NCBI GenBank assembly: GCA_001839685.1
Contig: MLAK01000644.1
Location: 12,671 to 76,670, forward strand
Direction: 5' to 3'
Length of the DNA: 64,000 nt
DNA from: Tritrichomonas foetus
Lineage: Eukaryota; Parabasalia; Tritrichomonadida; Tritrichomonadidae
Shown here one piece after another: positions 30,160 to 40,990 of the stretch. The notes beneath the pieces were generated by a model. It was given only the letters and a program-made list of their open reading frames with translations, ran no database searches and was not told the origin of the DNA. Made by a program: the position numbers and the translations under genes. Each line of letters begins with the position of its first letter. Within the stretch, counting starts at the first letter, position 1.

Positions 30160-31362
30160 ATGCTACTCGGTTTTTTCATCATAAGATCATTTTCGTTAAA
30201 TGATTTGATGCGACTGTCGGCATTTTCTCAGTTATCCAACTTATCTTTAAGCTTCAAAAATGTGGTCTCTCTGCCATATATTAATTCACCACTTTTTTTA
30301 TCGAATGATTTTTCGATATTTTCTCATTTAATAATTGCAAACTCCTATTTTCAAAAAGTTTCAATGCCTCTTATCTATGGCATTACTCATTCAATCAAAA
30401 TCCAAAATACTAAATTTAATCGTTGTGTTTCACCAATTTATATTAATTGTATAAACAACAAGAAAAAGTTTACAAGTCGAGAATATTATTCAGATAAAAA
30501 AATTGAACTAAATAAAAATGACTATGAAAATTGTAACTCACCAACACTTGAAGGTGGATGTCTTTATTTATCAGATGTAAAATCGGTAATCACAAAGTGC
30601 TACTTCTTCCAAAATAATGCGAATATTGGTGGTGCTATTTTCATCATTGGAGGCAGATCTGTAATCACTTTTTCTAATTTCATCAAAAATTCGGCACAAA
30701 AGGATGCTGGCGCCATTTATGTTCGAGATTGCTCACTTACAATAAAAGATAGTAGCTTTGCATCGAACTCTGCTCAACAGAATGGTGGTTCAATTGCTGC
30801 AAAAACATGTAATTTTGATATTTTTATACGAAATATTTTTTATTCAGGTTCTGCTGGTGATAAATACGGTGGTTTATCGTGTGACGAATGCAGTGGGCTT
30901 ATAATGCAATGTTATTTTAAGGGAAATAAAGCAGGGTCGAATGTTGGGATCTCTCTGGCTATAATGAACAACATTGATTCGTTTAATCTTGAAAATAACA
31001 ATTTTTATGATACTGAACCTTTTCAAATTTTGTTAACATCAGCTTCTCTTTCATATATTTATGATAATAAAATGGCCTGTTCTGAAGAAAATGGATTTTA
31101 TATAGTGAATAATTCCAATAAGCCCAATTATGTCATTGCCAACACAAGATATAACTCTGATAACATTGAAAAAGCACCCAAAGTGCCTGGCGAACTAATG
31201 AGGGAAATGTTTGTTTATGATGAAGCACAACCTCCTTTTGAAATAAGGAAATTATTTATGTTAATATTCTTATTATCAACAATTACTGTAATAATCAGTA
31301 TTGGTGTTCCCTGTCTTATTCAAAATTCTGGCCCGACAGGGAAAGGATATACAAAGCAATAG
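30160..31362 (+). CDS. Pmp-like parallel beta-helix surface protein with C-terminal membrane anchor
   Basis: 400 residues. The N-terminus has a short hydrophobic segment (MLLGFFIIRSF) that could be a signal sequence. The middle is a right-handed beta-helix of the kind found in trichomonad polymorphic membrane (Pmp-like) proteins: repeated units with GGCLYLSD, GGAIFIIGG, AGAIYVRDC and NGGSIAAK, each followed by a cysteine or a polar turn and an N-S/A-A pattern. A single transmembrane helix at about 362-388 (FMLIFLLSTITVIISIGV) is followed by a short basic tail. This is the arrangement of type I surface proteins, thought to contribute to adherence. It is smaller than most family members. Ligands are unknown. 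Confidence 0.8.
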   Translation: MLLGFFIIRSFSLNDLMRLSAFSQLSNLSLSFKNVVSLPYINSPLFLSNDFSIFSHLIIANSYFQKVSMPLIYGITHSIKIQNTKFNRCVSPIYINCINNKKKFTSREYYSDKKIELNKNDYENCNSPTLEGGCLYLSDVKSVITKCYFFQNNANIGGAIFIIGGRSVITFSNFIKNSAQKDAGAIYVRDCSLTIKDSSFASNSAQQNGGSIAAKTCNFDIFIRNIFYSGSAGDKYGGLSCDECSGLIMQCYFKGNKAGSNVGISLAIMNNIDSFNLENNNFYDTEPFQILLTSASLSYIYDNKMACSEENGFYIVNNSNKPNYVIANTRYNSDNIEKAPKVPGELMREMFVYDEAQPPFEIRKLFMLIFLLSTITVIISIGVPCLIQNSGPTGKGYTKQ

Positions 31363-31644
31363 CTTTGTTTTGTGCTTTATTATTTTGTTCGTATTTTATA
31401 GAAATTTAATAATGAATAAAAATATATATATACAAAAAATAATCAGATACTTTTTGTTAATTTCAAGAAACCTAATAATTATATTTACATAACAAAATAA
31501 AATAACTTCAATAAAATCAGCAAGTATACTCAACACATTCGTAAATCCGCTCTATCAAAACTGGTCATTTTAATGGAAGTTATTTTCCTAAATATAACTG
31601 GAAATAGATATTAATATCGACAAATTTATTACTTTGGTATACAT

Positions 31645-32658
31645 TCAAATTTCATTATCACTGTCATTATCATTCTCATATTGATTATTTTCAATATTAT
31701 AAGATTCATGATTCATCTGATTTGGATCTTCACTCTCATTCGATGAATAGAGCTTATCATATTCAGCCAATTCGTCCTTTGCCTTTTGGTACATTTTGTC
31801 AAAATCAAATCCAGCTCTGAGATACATCGCTTTTTGACGTGCAAATTCTTGATTATATATATTATCTTTCTGGATAAAATGTGGATCATCATTAAAAACA
31901 CTCTGATAAAGTTGATCAATATCATTGACAGCATTCTCTATGTTGTTTTTTTGATCTTCTAAAGCATTGCTGATGTGATTAATTTTTCCATCCACGAATT
32001 GTAGAATATCATTACATGAAACATTTTCATAACTTACTGATGGTAAAAATAAATCATTGTTGAAATTTAATAAATCGTTGATATCTGATTTCGATAAACT
32101 TCCAATATTTGATGTTAATGCTTCGTTTGCCAAATCAGGTAATAAATTTGCCTTGATAATATACTGAACAATATTATGACCATTTTCAGAATGGAAATAT
32201 GGATTTTTCATAATATATTGAATTATATATTCTGGGTTAATATTCAAATTATATGCAGGTAAGACACAATCATCAAAATGGCTCGCAAAATAATTCTCTG
32301 CTTCTTCGGTATTCAATTGCATTTTTGTGAGAAATAGCAAATGATACAGAACTCGATAATTGTTAGGAATGTTCTCTATAAAGTTATTAACTTTTTCCAA
32401 TAATAATTTATTCTCATACTTTTCTGCCATATATTGGATTTCATATGCATGAGGAAAATCGATAAAAATTTCTTTACCTGTCATTGAATTTAGAAAGGTA
32501 ATAAAGGTGCTTTCTGTGATATCATCAGTAATTTCAATACTTTTTGCTTTATATTTAGAAGCAATTATTTTATACAGTCCAGGGGATGAAAACCGAATAA
32601 AGCTTTTTTTTACGTTATACTTTATGTCATTAAATATAACGTCAATTGTGTCACTCAT
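31645..32658 (-). CDS. BTB-like domain protein of the trichomonad type
   Basis: 337 residues from ATG 32658. The first 95 residues have a BTB/POZ-like pattern: beta strands around IDVIFNDIKYNV, a short helix (LYKIIASKY), a strand, then ITESTFITFLNSM and a helix-loop with IDFPHAYEIQYMAEKYENKLL, corresponding to the conserved C-terminal half of the fold. Helical repeats follow, resembling the BACK-like part. A Ser/Asp/Asn-rich acidic end finishes the protein. BTB proteins dimerise and can act as adaptors for cullin-3 ubiquitin ligases, and trichomonads carry large families with a similar layout. The assignment rests on pattern only. The gene is divergent from the BEACH gene. Confidence 0.65.
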   Translation of the reverse strand: MSDTIDVIFNDIKYNVKKSFIRFSSPGLYKIIASKYKAKSIEITDDITESTFITFLNSMTGKEIFIDFPHAYEIQYMAEKYENKLLLEKVNNFIENIPNNYRVLYHLLFLTKMQLNTEEAENYFASHFDDCVLPAYNLNINPEYIIQYIMKNPYFHSENGHNIVQYIIKANLLPDLANEALTSNIGSLSKSDINDLLNFNNDLFLPSVSYENVSCNDILQFVDGKINHISNALEDQKNNIENAVNDIDQLYQSVFNDDPHFIQKDNIYNQEFARQKAMYLRAGFDFDKMYQKAKDELAEYDKLYSSNESEDPNQMNHESYNIENNQYENDNDSDNEI

Positions 32659-32688
32659 TCGAAGAAATTACTGGTGAATAAACCAGAA

Positions 32689-32967
32689 ATGAAGACTTTG
32701 TTTCTCGAAAAAATTGACATCGTTAATTATATTTTGGTTAACTCCATAGTCTACCGGTAAGAATTCACAAAAATATTCAATGATTCCAACTTTTTGAATA
32801 TTTGGAATTTTGAGATAGTTAACAAAATTGATGACATTGAATACTTTGTGACAAGTAAACATTTTCATATCTTATATGGTCTAATTTCAGATGGTTATGA
32901 CCATATATATTCAGAAAAAACGGCTGAAAATACACTGCGAAGATTTGATGTTTTTTGTCAACACTGA
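32689..32967 (+). pseudogene. Coding-like fragment with one internal stop, overlapping the BEACH gene start
   Basis: A plus-strand frame from ATG 32689 has 24 codons up to a TAA at 32758-32760, then stays open for 68 codons to TGA 32965-32967. The second part is well balanced (NIWNFEIVNKIDDIEYF, then FHILYGLISDGYDHIYSEK) and looks like protein. It overlaps the first 25 codons of the BEACH frame in another phase. It may be the relic of another gene whose end abuts the BEACH gene. The reverse strand here is also open, so chance cannot be excluded. Confidence 0.35.
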
Positions 32968-35900
32968 TAATCCAATTGTCGAGCTTTTTATGATCCGAAA
33001 TGACCCACATTATAAGTTTCCCGATATAGAAGTACTAAGGTTAGAACAACTTTTTTCTGATCTTCCAGAAAATAATCGAACAGAAATTTCAAACCTTAGT
33101 GAAGCATTAAATGCAAAAAAATGTTTGCATGATGCACTGGTTTCAATGCCATTTCGTACAGACTTCAGTCAATCGATTATAGAGATTTTACACAATAGAT
33201 CAGCTAAAGGCAAGTTAAGTGATTTAGACACCATTATGTTTCTGTTTCAATGTTTGTCATGGATTTCTTTTGAATCACAAAATCAAACGGCAGACTCTTT
33301 GATAACTTTATTAGAAATATTCATTTCAATAAAGCCAAACAACATTTTTTGGAGACAGACTAATTCAATTTTTGATGAACTTGTTCAAATAGCAAATAGT
33401 GTTCAAAAAGAATCTATTTTTGAAATTTTAATTGATCCAATCATAAATTGTATACAAACAAACAACACGTTGGAAGGAAGCTTTTATCCGACTTTCATTA
33501 AATTCTTATCCAAAATTCAATTATTGAAGAACAAAACAATTTTCCCTAAATTTATTCAATTTGTTTCTTTATTACTTAACGAAAATAGAATAATGTTTGA
33601 TGTTGAAACTTTAAAAGATTTAGTATATTTATTTTCTTCATTTACCTCTGATCTCAATCTAGATGCTTTATTCATTCTTTGCAAATGCTCAACAAACAAA
33701 GATGATGATAACTGTCTTGCAGATTTATTTCTTTCTATCCCTCATATCATTTTTGAAAAGATTAAAGAATTTCCTGTGGTGAATCAATTATCGAAATTTA
33801 CAACAATTCCTAAAATTGATGACAAAATCGATCAAAAAATTGAAAACAATGAACAAAATTCAAATGACACTCCTGATTCATTCATAATGCCAAGTTCTGA
33901 CATCATTGAATGCAAAGTTTCACTTCTTTCTTTATGTTGCGAATATATGAAAACATTTTTAACATCATTTTTGCCAATGTTAAGTAATGCAGGCCAATTA
34001 AGTATAAAATCAATCATTACTACAATTAGTACAATGAAAAATCTTCTATTTCAATCCGAATATTGCATTGATTTCATTGTAATAGTTATTTTAATTTCCC
34101 AAAATATTTCAAAACTGTCTTTGCCTCAAGTGAAAAGTACAACAGTTGATCTGAAAATGTTAGTTCCAGTTTTGGTGAATGAAATTACTTTTTGTGATGA
34201 AATAACTATTTTTACAATTGATGGACTAAGTGATTCATTGAATCGAATTCGAACTGATATTTTTGAATTACTTGTGAAATTTGAGAGGCCTACTCTTCAT
34301 GATATATTCATTAATTCTTCATCAAGACCTCTTATGTATGCAGAATATTTAATGAGGGCAACATATCAATGTATTCTATCAAATGAATTTTTTTCTTCCG
34401 AAATAATTCTACCATCTCTTATTGGTGCTTCTTTATTAATTCAACAATATAACTTCCCTAATTATGTTGATAAAACTAATTTGGCGAAATCAATTATATT
34501 TAATATATTATTTGGCTTATTAGATGAACCAAAAATTGCTTTACGATGTTTTGAAAATCATATTTTTACCGCTGGATTTCTTTCTTTTATTTTTGAACCA
34601 ACATTTTCTTCACTGATTGTTAGTTCTTTATCAAATTGTCTTTCGAAGTTTCCAGTTTTACCTGAATCAATTTCGCTTTTTGTTGCGTCACTTTTCAAAA
34701 CATGTTCCCTACATCACGATGATGTTGAACTTTCAACAATTGCCAAAAAACTTGCTTATGCATTGATTTCTTCAATTTCTCATAATATTTCTATAGGAAC
34801 TTCTTTTGAAGTAGTTTTTGATGCAGCTTTATCATTTTTACAAATTAATCCAAATAATGAAATGCTTGAAGCTGTTTTATCAATGTTGCTTTTAATTGCG
34901 CATGGGAATACTGGCTTTCTTATGGATTTGGTTCGATTTAATAATATTTTAAACTTAATTCATAGTGTTGAAGGAGATGAGCCATCTGATTCAACTTTAC
35001 TTCGAATGCAAAACTTGATGAATTTATCAACAAATTTAGCATTGAAAATGATGTTTTTAATCAAAATTCCGGAAGTTCTACCCTTAATATTAATTTCATT
35101 TTCGAAATCAAAAAAATTACATGAAATTATTGAAATGATTATGAATTTATGCAGGTTTTCATTATCTAACATTTATGCTTGTCATGAAGGAGATGTAGAT
35201 TTTATATTGTTAAAGTCTTTAAGTGGATCCTTCCAATATAATAAACGGAGAATTGAGTTTATTTATCGAGATAATATTATTGAAACACATGTAATGAAAC
35301 TGCTCTCCATCATTTTACCTGTTCGATCAAGTTATGTTATAGATTCAACACTATTTCGTCTGTTTTCACCGAATATTCAATCAAATGAAGTAAATAGCAA
35401 TCAGAATGACAACAAAACTGTTGCTACATATAGCAAATATGCAAGTTTATCACTTACGACGTTAAATATGATTTTTTCAAATTTGACTACCAATCCAAAA
35501 TCAATTTATCCAATTTCAAATACAATACCTCTGCTTATATATAATGATTTAAAATTTGAGCATATTCAAAATGAGTTTATCTTTGGTTTTAATGCATACA
35601 TTGATATCGGAAAATGCTTAACAATCCCTACTTCTTTTTATTTCATCCAAATTTCTGATGATAAAAATTGCACATTTTCTATTTATTATCAACAAAAATG
35701 CCTTTATGCGAGATATGAAGGAAATGGTCTTCGCACATCGGCTTCATTAGCTAGAGATTTACCTTCAAATGAATGGATTTTCTGTGTAGTTTTATATGAA
35801 AAAGATCGAAATGATTTTATTGTTACATTGAAAATTGGAAAAGATGATAAAGATGAAGTTGAATTTCGAGAGATGAGTTTCGATGAAAATTCGATTAAAT

Positions 35901-38900
35901 GCCAATTTTGTTTCTCTGATGAAACCATTCCGATTAATGAACCGTCGCCTGTTTCAATGGGTCCATTTTGTTTCCTTTCTAGTAACATCTCAAATGATGA
36001 TTTTGAGAATTTCCGTCTTCAAGGAATGCTTGCCTTATCAAACTTTGAATCATCAAAAATCATTTTTACAAATAATTCATCAAATATGTTGATAAATAAA
36101 ACAATAAATCGAAATCAATTTACAATAAGAAATTCATTATTATCTCATCTTTCCTTAAATGATTTCCTACCAATGTTTTCAACCTTACTTTCCGCACCAA
36201 AGCTTTTTGGTGAATCTTTGCTTTCTGCTATTAAATATGCAATTGATTTTTCTCAAATTGAATATACAAGCAATCCAAATATTTCTGATCAATATCAATA
36301 TCTAACAAAGCTAACAGGAATTGAATTAACTAATCATATTTCTAATTTATCTGGTAAGCTGCAAAAACTGTCAACAATGTCAGCTTTATCATTTTTGATA
36401 CTGGAAAAAAGTCGAGAATTGATTTCTTTTCAATTATTTATGTCTTATTTTTCCCTAATTGAAACGTTAACAGATCAAACTTTAACAGAGCAGTCTTTAA
36501 TGGCACAAGAAATTTTAAATAATGTTTTATTTTGTCCATTTTTCTGGTGTTCTACTAATCTACAAAGAATAGTGAAACAATGGTGCATTATCATTTCACG
36601 TGGCTTTAAATTAATTAATGAAAATGTGTTTGAAAGCTTTTTAATTAAATCTCATTTACTTGTAAATAATTCAAACACAAATTTAATTGATTTGTCATTT
36701 CAAAAAGAAATATCTCAAAATATACAACAGTTTTCAGATTCAAGATTTCGAGTTTTAGAAGCTTTTTCACTTGCCAAACTATTTAATGCAAAAATAATTT
36801 CTCTTATCATCGAAATGATATTTTTAGTGAACGAAAAAAAGAACGCTGAAGAAGTTTTGAAATATTTAAATTTATTGATTTTTATTTCAGATTTACAAAG
36901 AACTGTTCTTAATGAAGAATCTTTCAATTTATTAGTTCCACTTGTTGATTCAGGTAATGTTGAATTCTTTTTGAGTATATTAAAGCTTTTTGAAAAATCA
37001 ACTGGTTTCAAACGTACTCAACGTGTTTATAAACTTGTTTCTCGTTTCTTTTCAGCTGGCTATAATTGTGAAACAATTGATTTATCGTTGGATGTTCAAT
37101 GTATTCGAGCTCTGATTAAAAAAGACAACATTTCAGAATTAATTCAAAATATGGAAAATCATAAAATCGAAGTGAATCCAAACTTGCATTTTTGGTATTT
37201 ATGGCCAATAACCGTTGCATTTGTTCATATACCAACTCAATTCACAATTGCAAAACTTCTTGTGACTCAACCACAAGAATTTGAAAAGATTATGACTGTT
37301 TTTAGTATTTACAAAGCTTATGGAATATATAAAGTTAAAGAATTTCGTAATCTATATATCCATGAATATGTAAATAAAATGCTATACAGCAAAAATTCCG
37401 AATCTGGTCATAGATTAGATGTAAATATGAACAGTAAATCAGATAAACATGATAACATTCAGTATACATCAATGATTTTGCCTTTTTTTATTGCACAATT
37501 TTATAAATTTTCATCAAAGCAATTCACAAATCGAATTATTTCATTAATGGAGCAAAATCCCGAAATATCAAATTTGGCAGGATATCAGCAAAATCAAGCA
37601 AATGATTATCCAAATGGTGTTTTTGATGAACATAAAATTATTTCTGCTTTTTCAAATCAAATACATAATCTTAAACTCATTTTCCGACCAAATAAAAACG
37701 AAATTTTATTAGAATTTTGCAGAATTTTAATTTCTTCAAAAGATCCTCAATTGCTAACTGAGCCTGAAGCAATAATTTCTACTTATTTAAATACATCAAG
37801 AGATTCACTCGATTATCCAGATATAGCCTTGTCAACTTTTTCATATTTCGAACATAATTTTTGTATTAAATCTGTTGAAACTATTTTGAGATATGTGAAT
37901 GATATTAAAAACTTACTTTTAATGAATATTGATCAAACAGTAAATTCACATTATTATCAAATGCGTGAAAATCTCCAAATTTTACATTTCTATGAATTTA
38001 TTACATATTCCAAATCAAAAATAGCATCCCTTCTTTCTTCAAAAGATGGTAACTACTTGAATCCTGTTTCTTATCTAAAATCACCATTTTTAAACATTGT
38101 CCGAAAACTATTCATTCAGAAAAATATGAACAAAAATGAGAATCTTTCACCTTACAAAATATCAAATCCTTCATATATTGGATCATTTAATCTCCAAATA
38201 GTTGTTTTTGATCCTATTAATGAAAAAGTTGATTGTAATCTTGAAATTTTCACAAACAAATTGGTTTTGGTGTTCAATGATAGAAAACCAATATATATTT
38301 ATTTTGATATTATTACTTTAATTCTAAATAAAAACAATGGGTACATAGAAATATTCACACTTTCCTTACAATCATACTTATTGTGTATATGTGAAGCAAA
38401 TAAGAATCTTTTGTTTAAAGTTGCTGAAAAATTTTCACTTCCATTGATTCATAATTTGAATGAGTTATCAAATTTAATCATTTCTGAATGGGAAAATGGG
38501 GAAATGACTAATTTTGACTTAATTGTTTCAATGTCAATTCTTACAGACAAATCATTTAATGATCCAAATAATTATCCATATTTTCCAAATCAAACATTTG
38601 ATTTGTCTAAATTCGACTATCAACAATATTTGAATTCTGTGAAAAAAGTATATTTAAAACATTCTTCAGGTACCAACAGCTCGATTTTAGATGAAATGAA
38701 CAAAAGTATAGGAGGATTTGTTTATTTTCCAGAAAATTACTTCTATTTTAATTCAACAAGTGATTTAAATTCACCAAGCAGTGCATATTCTAAAAGAAAG
38801 GAATTAGAAAAATTAGAAAACAGGAAAAGCATGAGTCATTGGTTGAAAATCAGATTAAATAAAGTCGTTAGTTCAGTTTGTAATATGTCATTACAGAATG

Positions 38901-39853
38901 TTCATCAAAATATCAAAGCAGTCAACTTGTCCAAATATTTGAATTTCGAAAAATTCGAAATTTTTGGAAATAATTCCAATTTGATTTTATGCTATGATCC
39001 ACTTAATAAAAATGAACTAATTTTAAATCACATTGATTGGAGTAGATCAAAAGTGGCAAAAATTAAAAATTACAATTATCAAATATCTCAATCAGCACTT
39101 TTTGCATCATGCTTAAATCATTTGATCATTTATGACCAATCCAAAAACCAATTTGTTAAAAATAGTTTCATCCACTCAGTTGTTTCTCAGAATTTTGAAA
39201 CATCTTCTTGTCCAAAATTGATTACTTTTCTTGAAATTCTTAATGTTGTTGATTCAGCAATTGTTGTCGTGGTTGTTGATGATCATTCTGTTGAAATTTG
39301 CTCAATCTTATCCTTCCCTCTCAATTTTCGTTCAATTTATTTAAGTGAAAGTAAAATTGTTAAATTTGTAGTGAATAAACCAAATGGAATTGCAGCTATT
39401 TTAACCCAAGAAAATATCCTTCGTACTATTTCTTTGTCTACTGGCACTGTGATTGGTGAATTCGATTTTGAAACTCAAAATGTTCGGAAGTTACTCATAA
39501 CTGAATCACTTTCTCTAATTGTGATAGAAATTCATATGAAAATTTTGATATTTTCACCTGATTTGGAAATTTTGAATGAAGCTCCTATTTTTAAATCGAT
39601 ATCTGCATGGACCTCTTATGAAGCCTATGATGGTGTTGATTATGTTGCTTTTTCAGATTCTGATAAAACTTTATCACTTTTTGAAGCTATTTATCCAGAA
39701 AACATTCAAATTTTAACAAACGTAGAATTTCCTATTTCAAAAGTGGAATTTGTGAAACATGAAAACATGGTTGTTTTCTTCTCTGATACAGGATTTGTTT
39801 TTAAATACTGGAGACCAAAATTGAACATTGCCTCTGTTTTGATGAAACCTTGA
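32891..39853 (+). CDS. Very large PH-BEACH protein (neurobeachin/LRBA-like) with shortened BEACH domain
   Basis: 2,320 residues, the largest gene in the window. The first 890 residues and the region 1050-1750 are helical, solenoid-like. Residues about 897-1045 contain a concanavalin A-like lectin-type beta segment (FGFNAYIDIG, then WIFCVVLYEKDRNDF). At about 1760-1860 there is a PH-like domain, directly followed by the start of a BEACH domain, seen as WENGEMTNFDLIVSMSIL and NDPNNYPYFP. The C-terminal 330 residues form WD40-like beta repeats. BEACH proteins act in vesicle traffic and membrane fusion. The BEACH part spans only about 120 residues instead of roughly 280. The ATG at 32948 (MFFVNTDNP) is an alternative start, because the first 19 codons overlap another coding-like frame. 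Confidence 0.85.
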   Translation: MVMTIYIQKKRLKIHCEDLMFFVNTDNPIVELFMIRNDPHYKFPDIEVLRLEQLFSDLPENNRTEISNLSEALNAKKCLHDALVSMPFRTDFSQSIIEILHNRSAKGKLSDLDTIMFLFQCLSWISFESQNQTADSLITLLEIFISIKPNNIFWRQTNSIFDELVQIANSVQKESIFEILIDPIINCIQTNNTLEGSFYPTFIKFLSKIQLLKNKTIFPKFIQFVSLLLNENRIMFDVETLKDLVYLFSSFTSDLNLDALFILCKCSTNKDDDNCLADLFLSIPHIIFEKIKEFPVVNQLSKFTTIPKIDDKIDQKIENNEQNSNDTPDSFIMPSSDIIECKVSLLSLCCEYMKTFLTSFLPMLSNAGQLSIKSIITTISTMKNLLFQSEYCIDFIVIVILISQNISKLSLPQVKSTTVDLKMLVPVLVNEITFCDEITIFTIDGLSDSLNRIRTDIFELLVKFERPTLHDIFINSSSRPLMYAEYLMRATYQCILSNEFFSSEIILPSLIGASLLIQQYNFPNYVDKTNLAKSIIFNILFGLLDEPKIALRCFENHIFTAGFLSFIFEPTFSSLIVSSLSNCLSKFPVLPESISLFVASLFKTCSLHHDDVELSTIAKKLAYALISSISHNISIGTSFEVVFDAALSFLQINPNNEMLEAVLSMLLLIAHGNTGFLMDLVRFNNILNLIHSVEGDEPSDSTLLRMQNLMNLSTNLALKMMFLIKIPEVLPLILISFSKSKKLHEIIEMIMNLCRFSLSNIYACHEGDVDFILLKSLSGSFQYNKRRIEFIYRDNIIETHVMKLLSIILPVRSSYVIDSTLFRLFSPNIQSNEVNSNQNDNKTVATYSKYASLSLTTLNMIFSNLTTNPKSIYPISNTIPLLIYNDLKFEHIQNEFIFGFNAYIDIGKCLTIPTSFYFIQISDDKNCTFSIYYQQKCLYARYEGNGLRTSASLARDLPSNEWIFCVVLYEKDRNDFIVTLKIGKDDKDEVEFREMSFDENSIKCQFCFSDETIPINEPSPVSMGPFCFLSSNISNDDFENFRLQGMLALSNFESSKIIFTNNSSNMLINKTINRNQFTIRNSLLSHLSLNDFLPMFSTLLSAPKLFGESLLSAIKYAIDFSQIEYTSNPNISDQYQYLTKLTGIELTNHISNLSGKLQKLSTMSALSFLILEKSRELISFQLFMSYFSLIETLTDQTLTEQSLMAQEILNNVLFCPFFWCSTNLQRIVKQWCIIISRGFKLINENVFESFLIKSHLLVNNSNTNLIDLSFQKEISQNIQQFSDSRFRVLEAFSLAKLFNAKIISLIIEMIFLVNEKKNAEEVLKYLNLLIFISDLQRTVLNEESFNLLVPLVDSGNVEFFLSILKLFEKSTGFKRTQRVYKLVSRFFSAGYNCETIDLSLDVQCIRALIKKDNISELIQNMENHKIEVNPNLHFWYLWPITVAFVHIPTQFTIAKLLVTQPQEFEKIMTVFSIYKAYGIYKVKEFRNLYIHEYVNKMLYSKNSESGHRLDVNMNSKSDKHDNIQYTSMILPFFIAQFYKFSSKQFTNRIISLMEQNPEISNLAGYQQNQANDYPNGVFDEHKIISAFSNQIHNLKLIFRPNKNEILLEFCRILISSKDPQLLTEPEAIISTYLNTSRDSLDYPDIALSTFSYFEHNFCIKSVETILRYVNDIKNLLLMNIDQTVNSHYYQMRENLQILHFYEFITYSKSKIASLLSSKDGNYLNPVSYLKSPFLNIVRKLFIQKNMNKNENLSPYKISNPSYIGSFNLQIVVFDPINEKVDCNLEIFTNKLVLVFNDRKPIYIYFDIITLILNKNNGYIEIFTLSLQSYLLCICEANKNLLFKVAEKFSLPLIHNLNELSNLIISEWENGEMTNFDLIVSMSILTDKSFNDPNNYPYFPNQTFDLSKFDYQQYLNSVKKVYLKHSSGTNSSILDEMNKSIGGFVYFPENYFYFNSTSDLNSPSSAYSKRKELEKLENRKSMSHWLKIRLNKVVSSVCNMSLQNVHQNIKAVNLSKYLNFEKFEIFGNNSNLILCYDPLNKNELILNHIDWSRSKVAKIKNYNYQISQSALFASCLNHLIIYDQSKNQFVKNSFIHSVVSQNFETSSCPKLITFLEILNVVDSAIVVVVVDDHSVEICSILSFPLNFRSIYLSESKIVKFVVNKPNGIAAILTQENILRTISLSTGTVIGEFDFETQNVRKLLITESLSLIVIEIHMKILIFSPDLEILNEAPIFKSISAWTSYEAYDGVDYVAFSDSDKTLSLFEAIYPENIQILTNVEFPISKVEFVKHENMVVFFSDTGFVFKYWRPKLNIASVLMKP

Positions 39854-40096
39854 AAAAATCTGTGAATTTGTATTATTGTTTTGTAAATAACAAACTTTAT
39901 TTTTCTTCCTTTATATATATATACAAAATAAAAAATAAAAAATACCGGGGAAAAAAAAAACGTGAATGGGTCATTCACTCCCAATGAATTTCCATTAAGA
40001 GATCTTTTGCATGATTTTTTTTAATGAGGAATGAAACTATAACAAAGGTTAACCTTTATTTCTATTACATGGTGAAATATAGTATCAAAAGAAATA

Positions 40097-40134
40097 CAGT
40101 CAAACTACCTTATTTTCACCTCGTTTGTCAGATT
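40097..40134 (+). repeat. Left terminal inverted repeat of transposon 2
   Basis: It begins CAGTCAAACTACC after TA 40095-40096 and ends CGTTTGTCAGATT. The reverse complement of 42812-42849 is identical except at one base (A/T at position 11). Confidence 0.9.
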
Positions 40135-40990
40135 TCATTCAAATTTTTGTGAGAAAAACGTTTATTAAAACTTTTTCTAACTTTTTTTCATTCAAAATTT
40201 GTGCTTTTAGACTCATAGAGTCTTCAAGAAATATTATAAAGTAAAAATTTACATTTGTTTATCGAATTGAATCTTTATGACAACCAATAAAACAATAATT
40301 AATTTTTGGAAAAATTACATCATTATTTAATGAGGGGTTTCCCAATCAATGATTGAAAATAATTAACATCGACTTTAACATCATAACAACCATCATGCTG
40401 AGCAAATAAATATTAATATGAAATTCACAAATGTGATGTTTTAACCTGAAAATGTCATTTCTTAATTCATTACAACTTTTCTCGCCTTGCTTATTCGAGT
40501 ATGAAAATAAGCAAAATTTATTGAATACCGTTTGAAGTTTTTCAAGACATAAAAAAAATCAAAAAAATAATTTTCGAAATTTTATGTGATTTTGAAAATT
40601 TCAAAAAAGACTTCAATTTTTATATTATAATAACAATTCATGATACTAAATATTAATTTATTGTTGATTTATTATAAATCTCATCAGATAGGAAAAAACG
40701 TAAATATGACTCTTGAATACAAATTATTAAACGTTCATCATTATCCACAAAATTGAAAGAAATTAATTAGATATTTTTAGTCAATAAACTTTTTGAATGC
40801 AATTTCTATTCAAATAAGATTTTGACTGTATTCAATTTTATTTTAAAAGTTGGAGTCTTTTGATTTTTTTTTTTTTTTTTCTCCCTTGAATTTCTTTTCG
40901 TTTTAAAAGTTTTTAAAGATAATAAATCAATGCATCATGAAAATAATTATAATAAGTTATAATAAATAATGGTTGATAAGTTTTTTTAAT

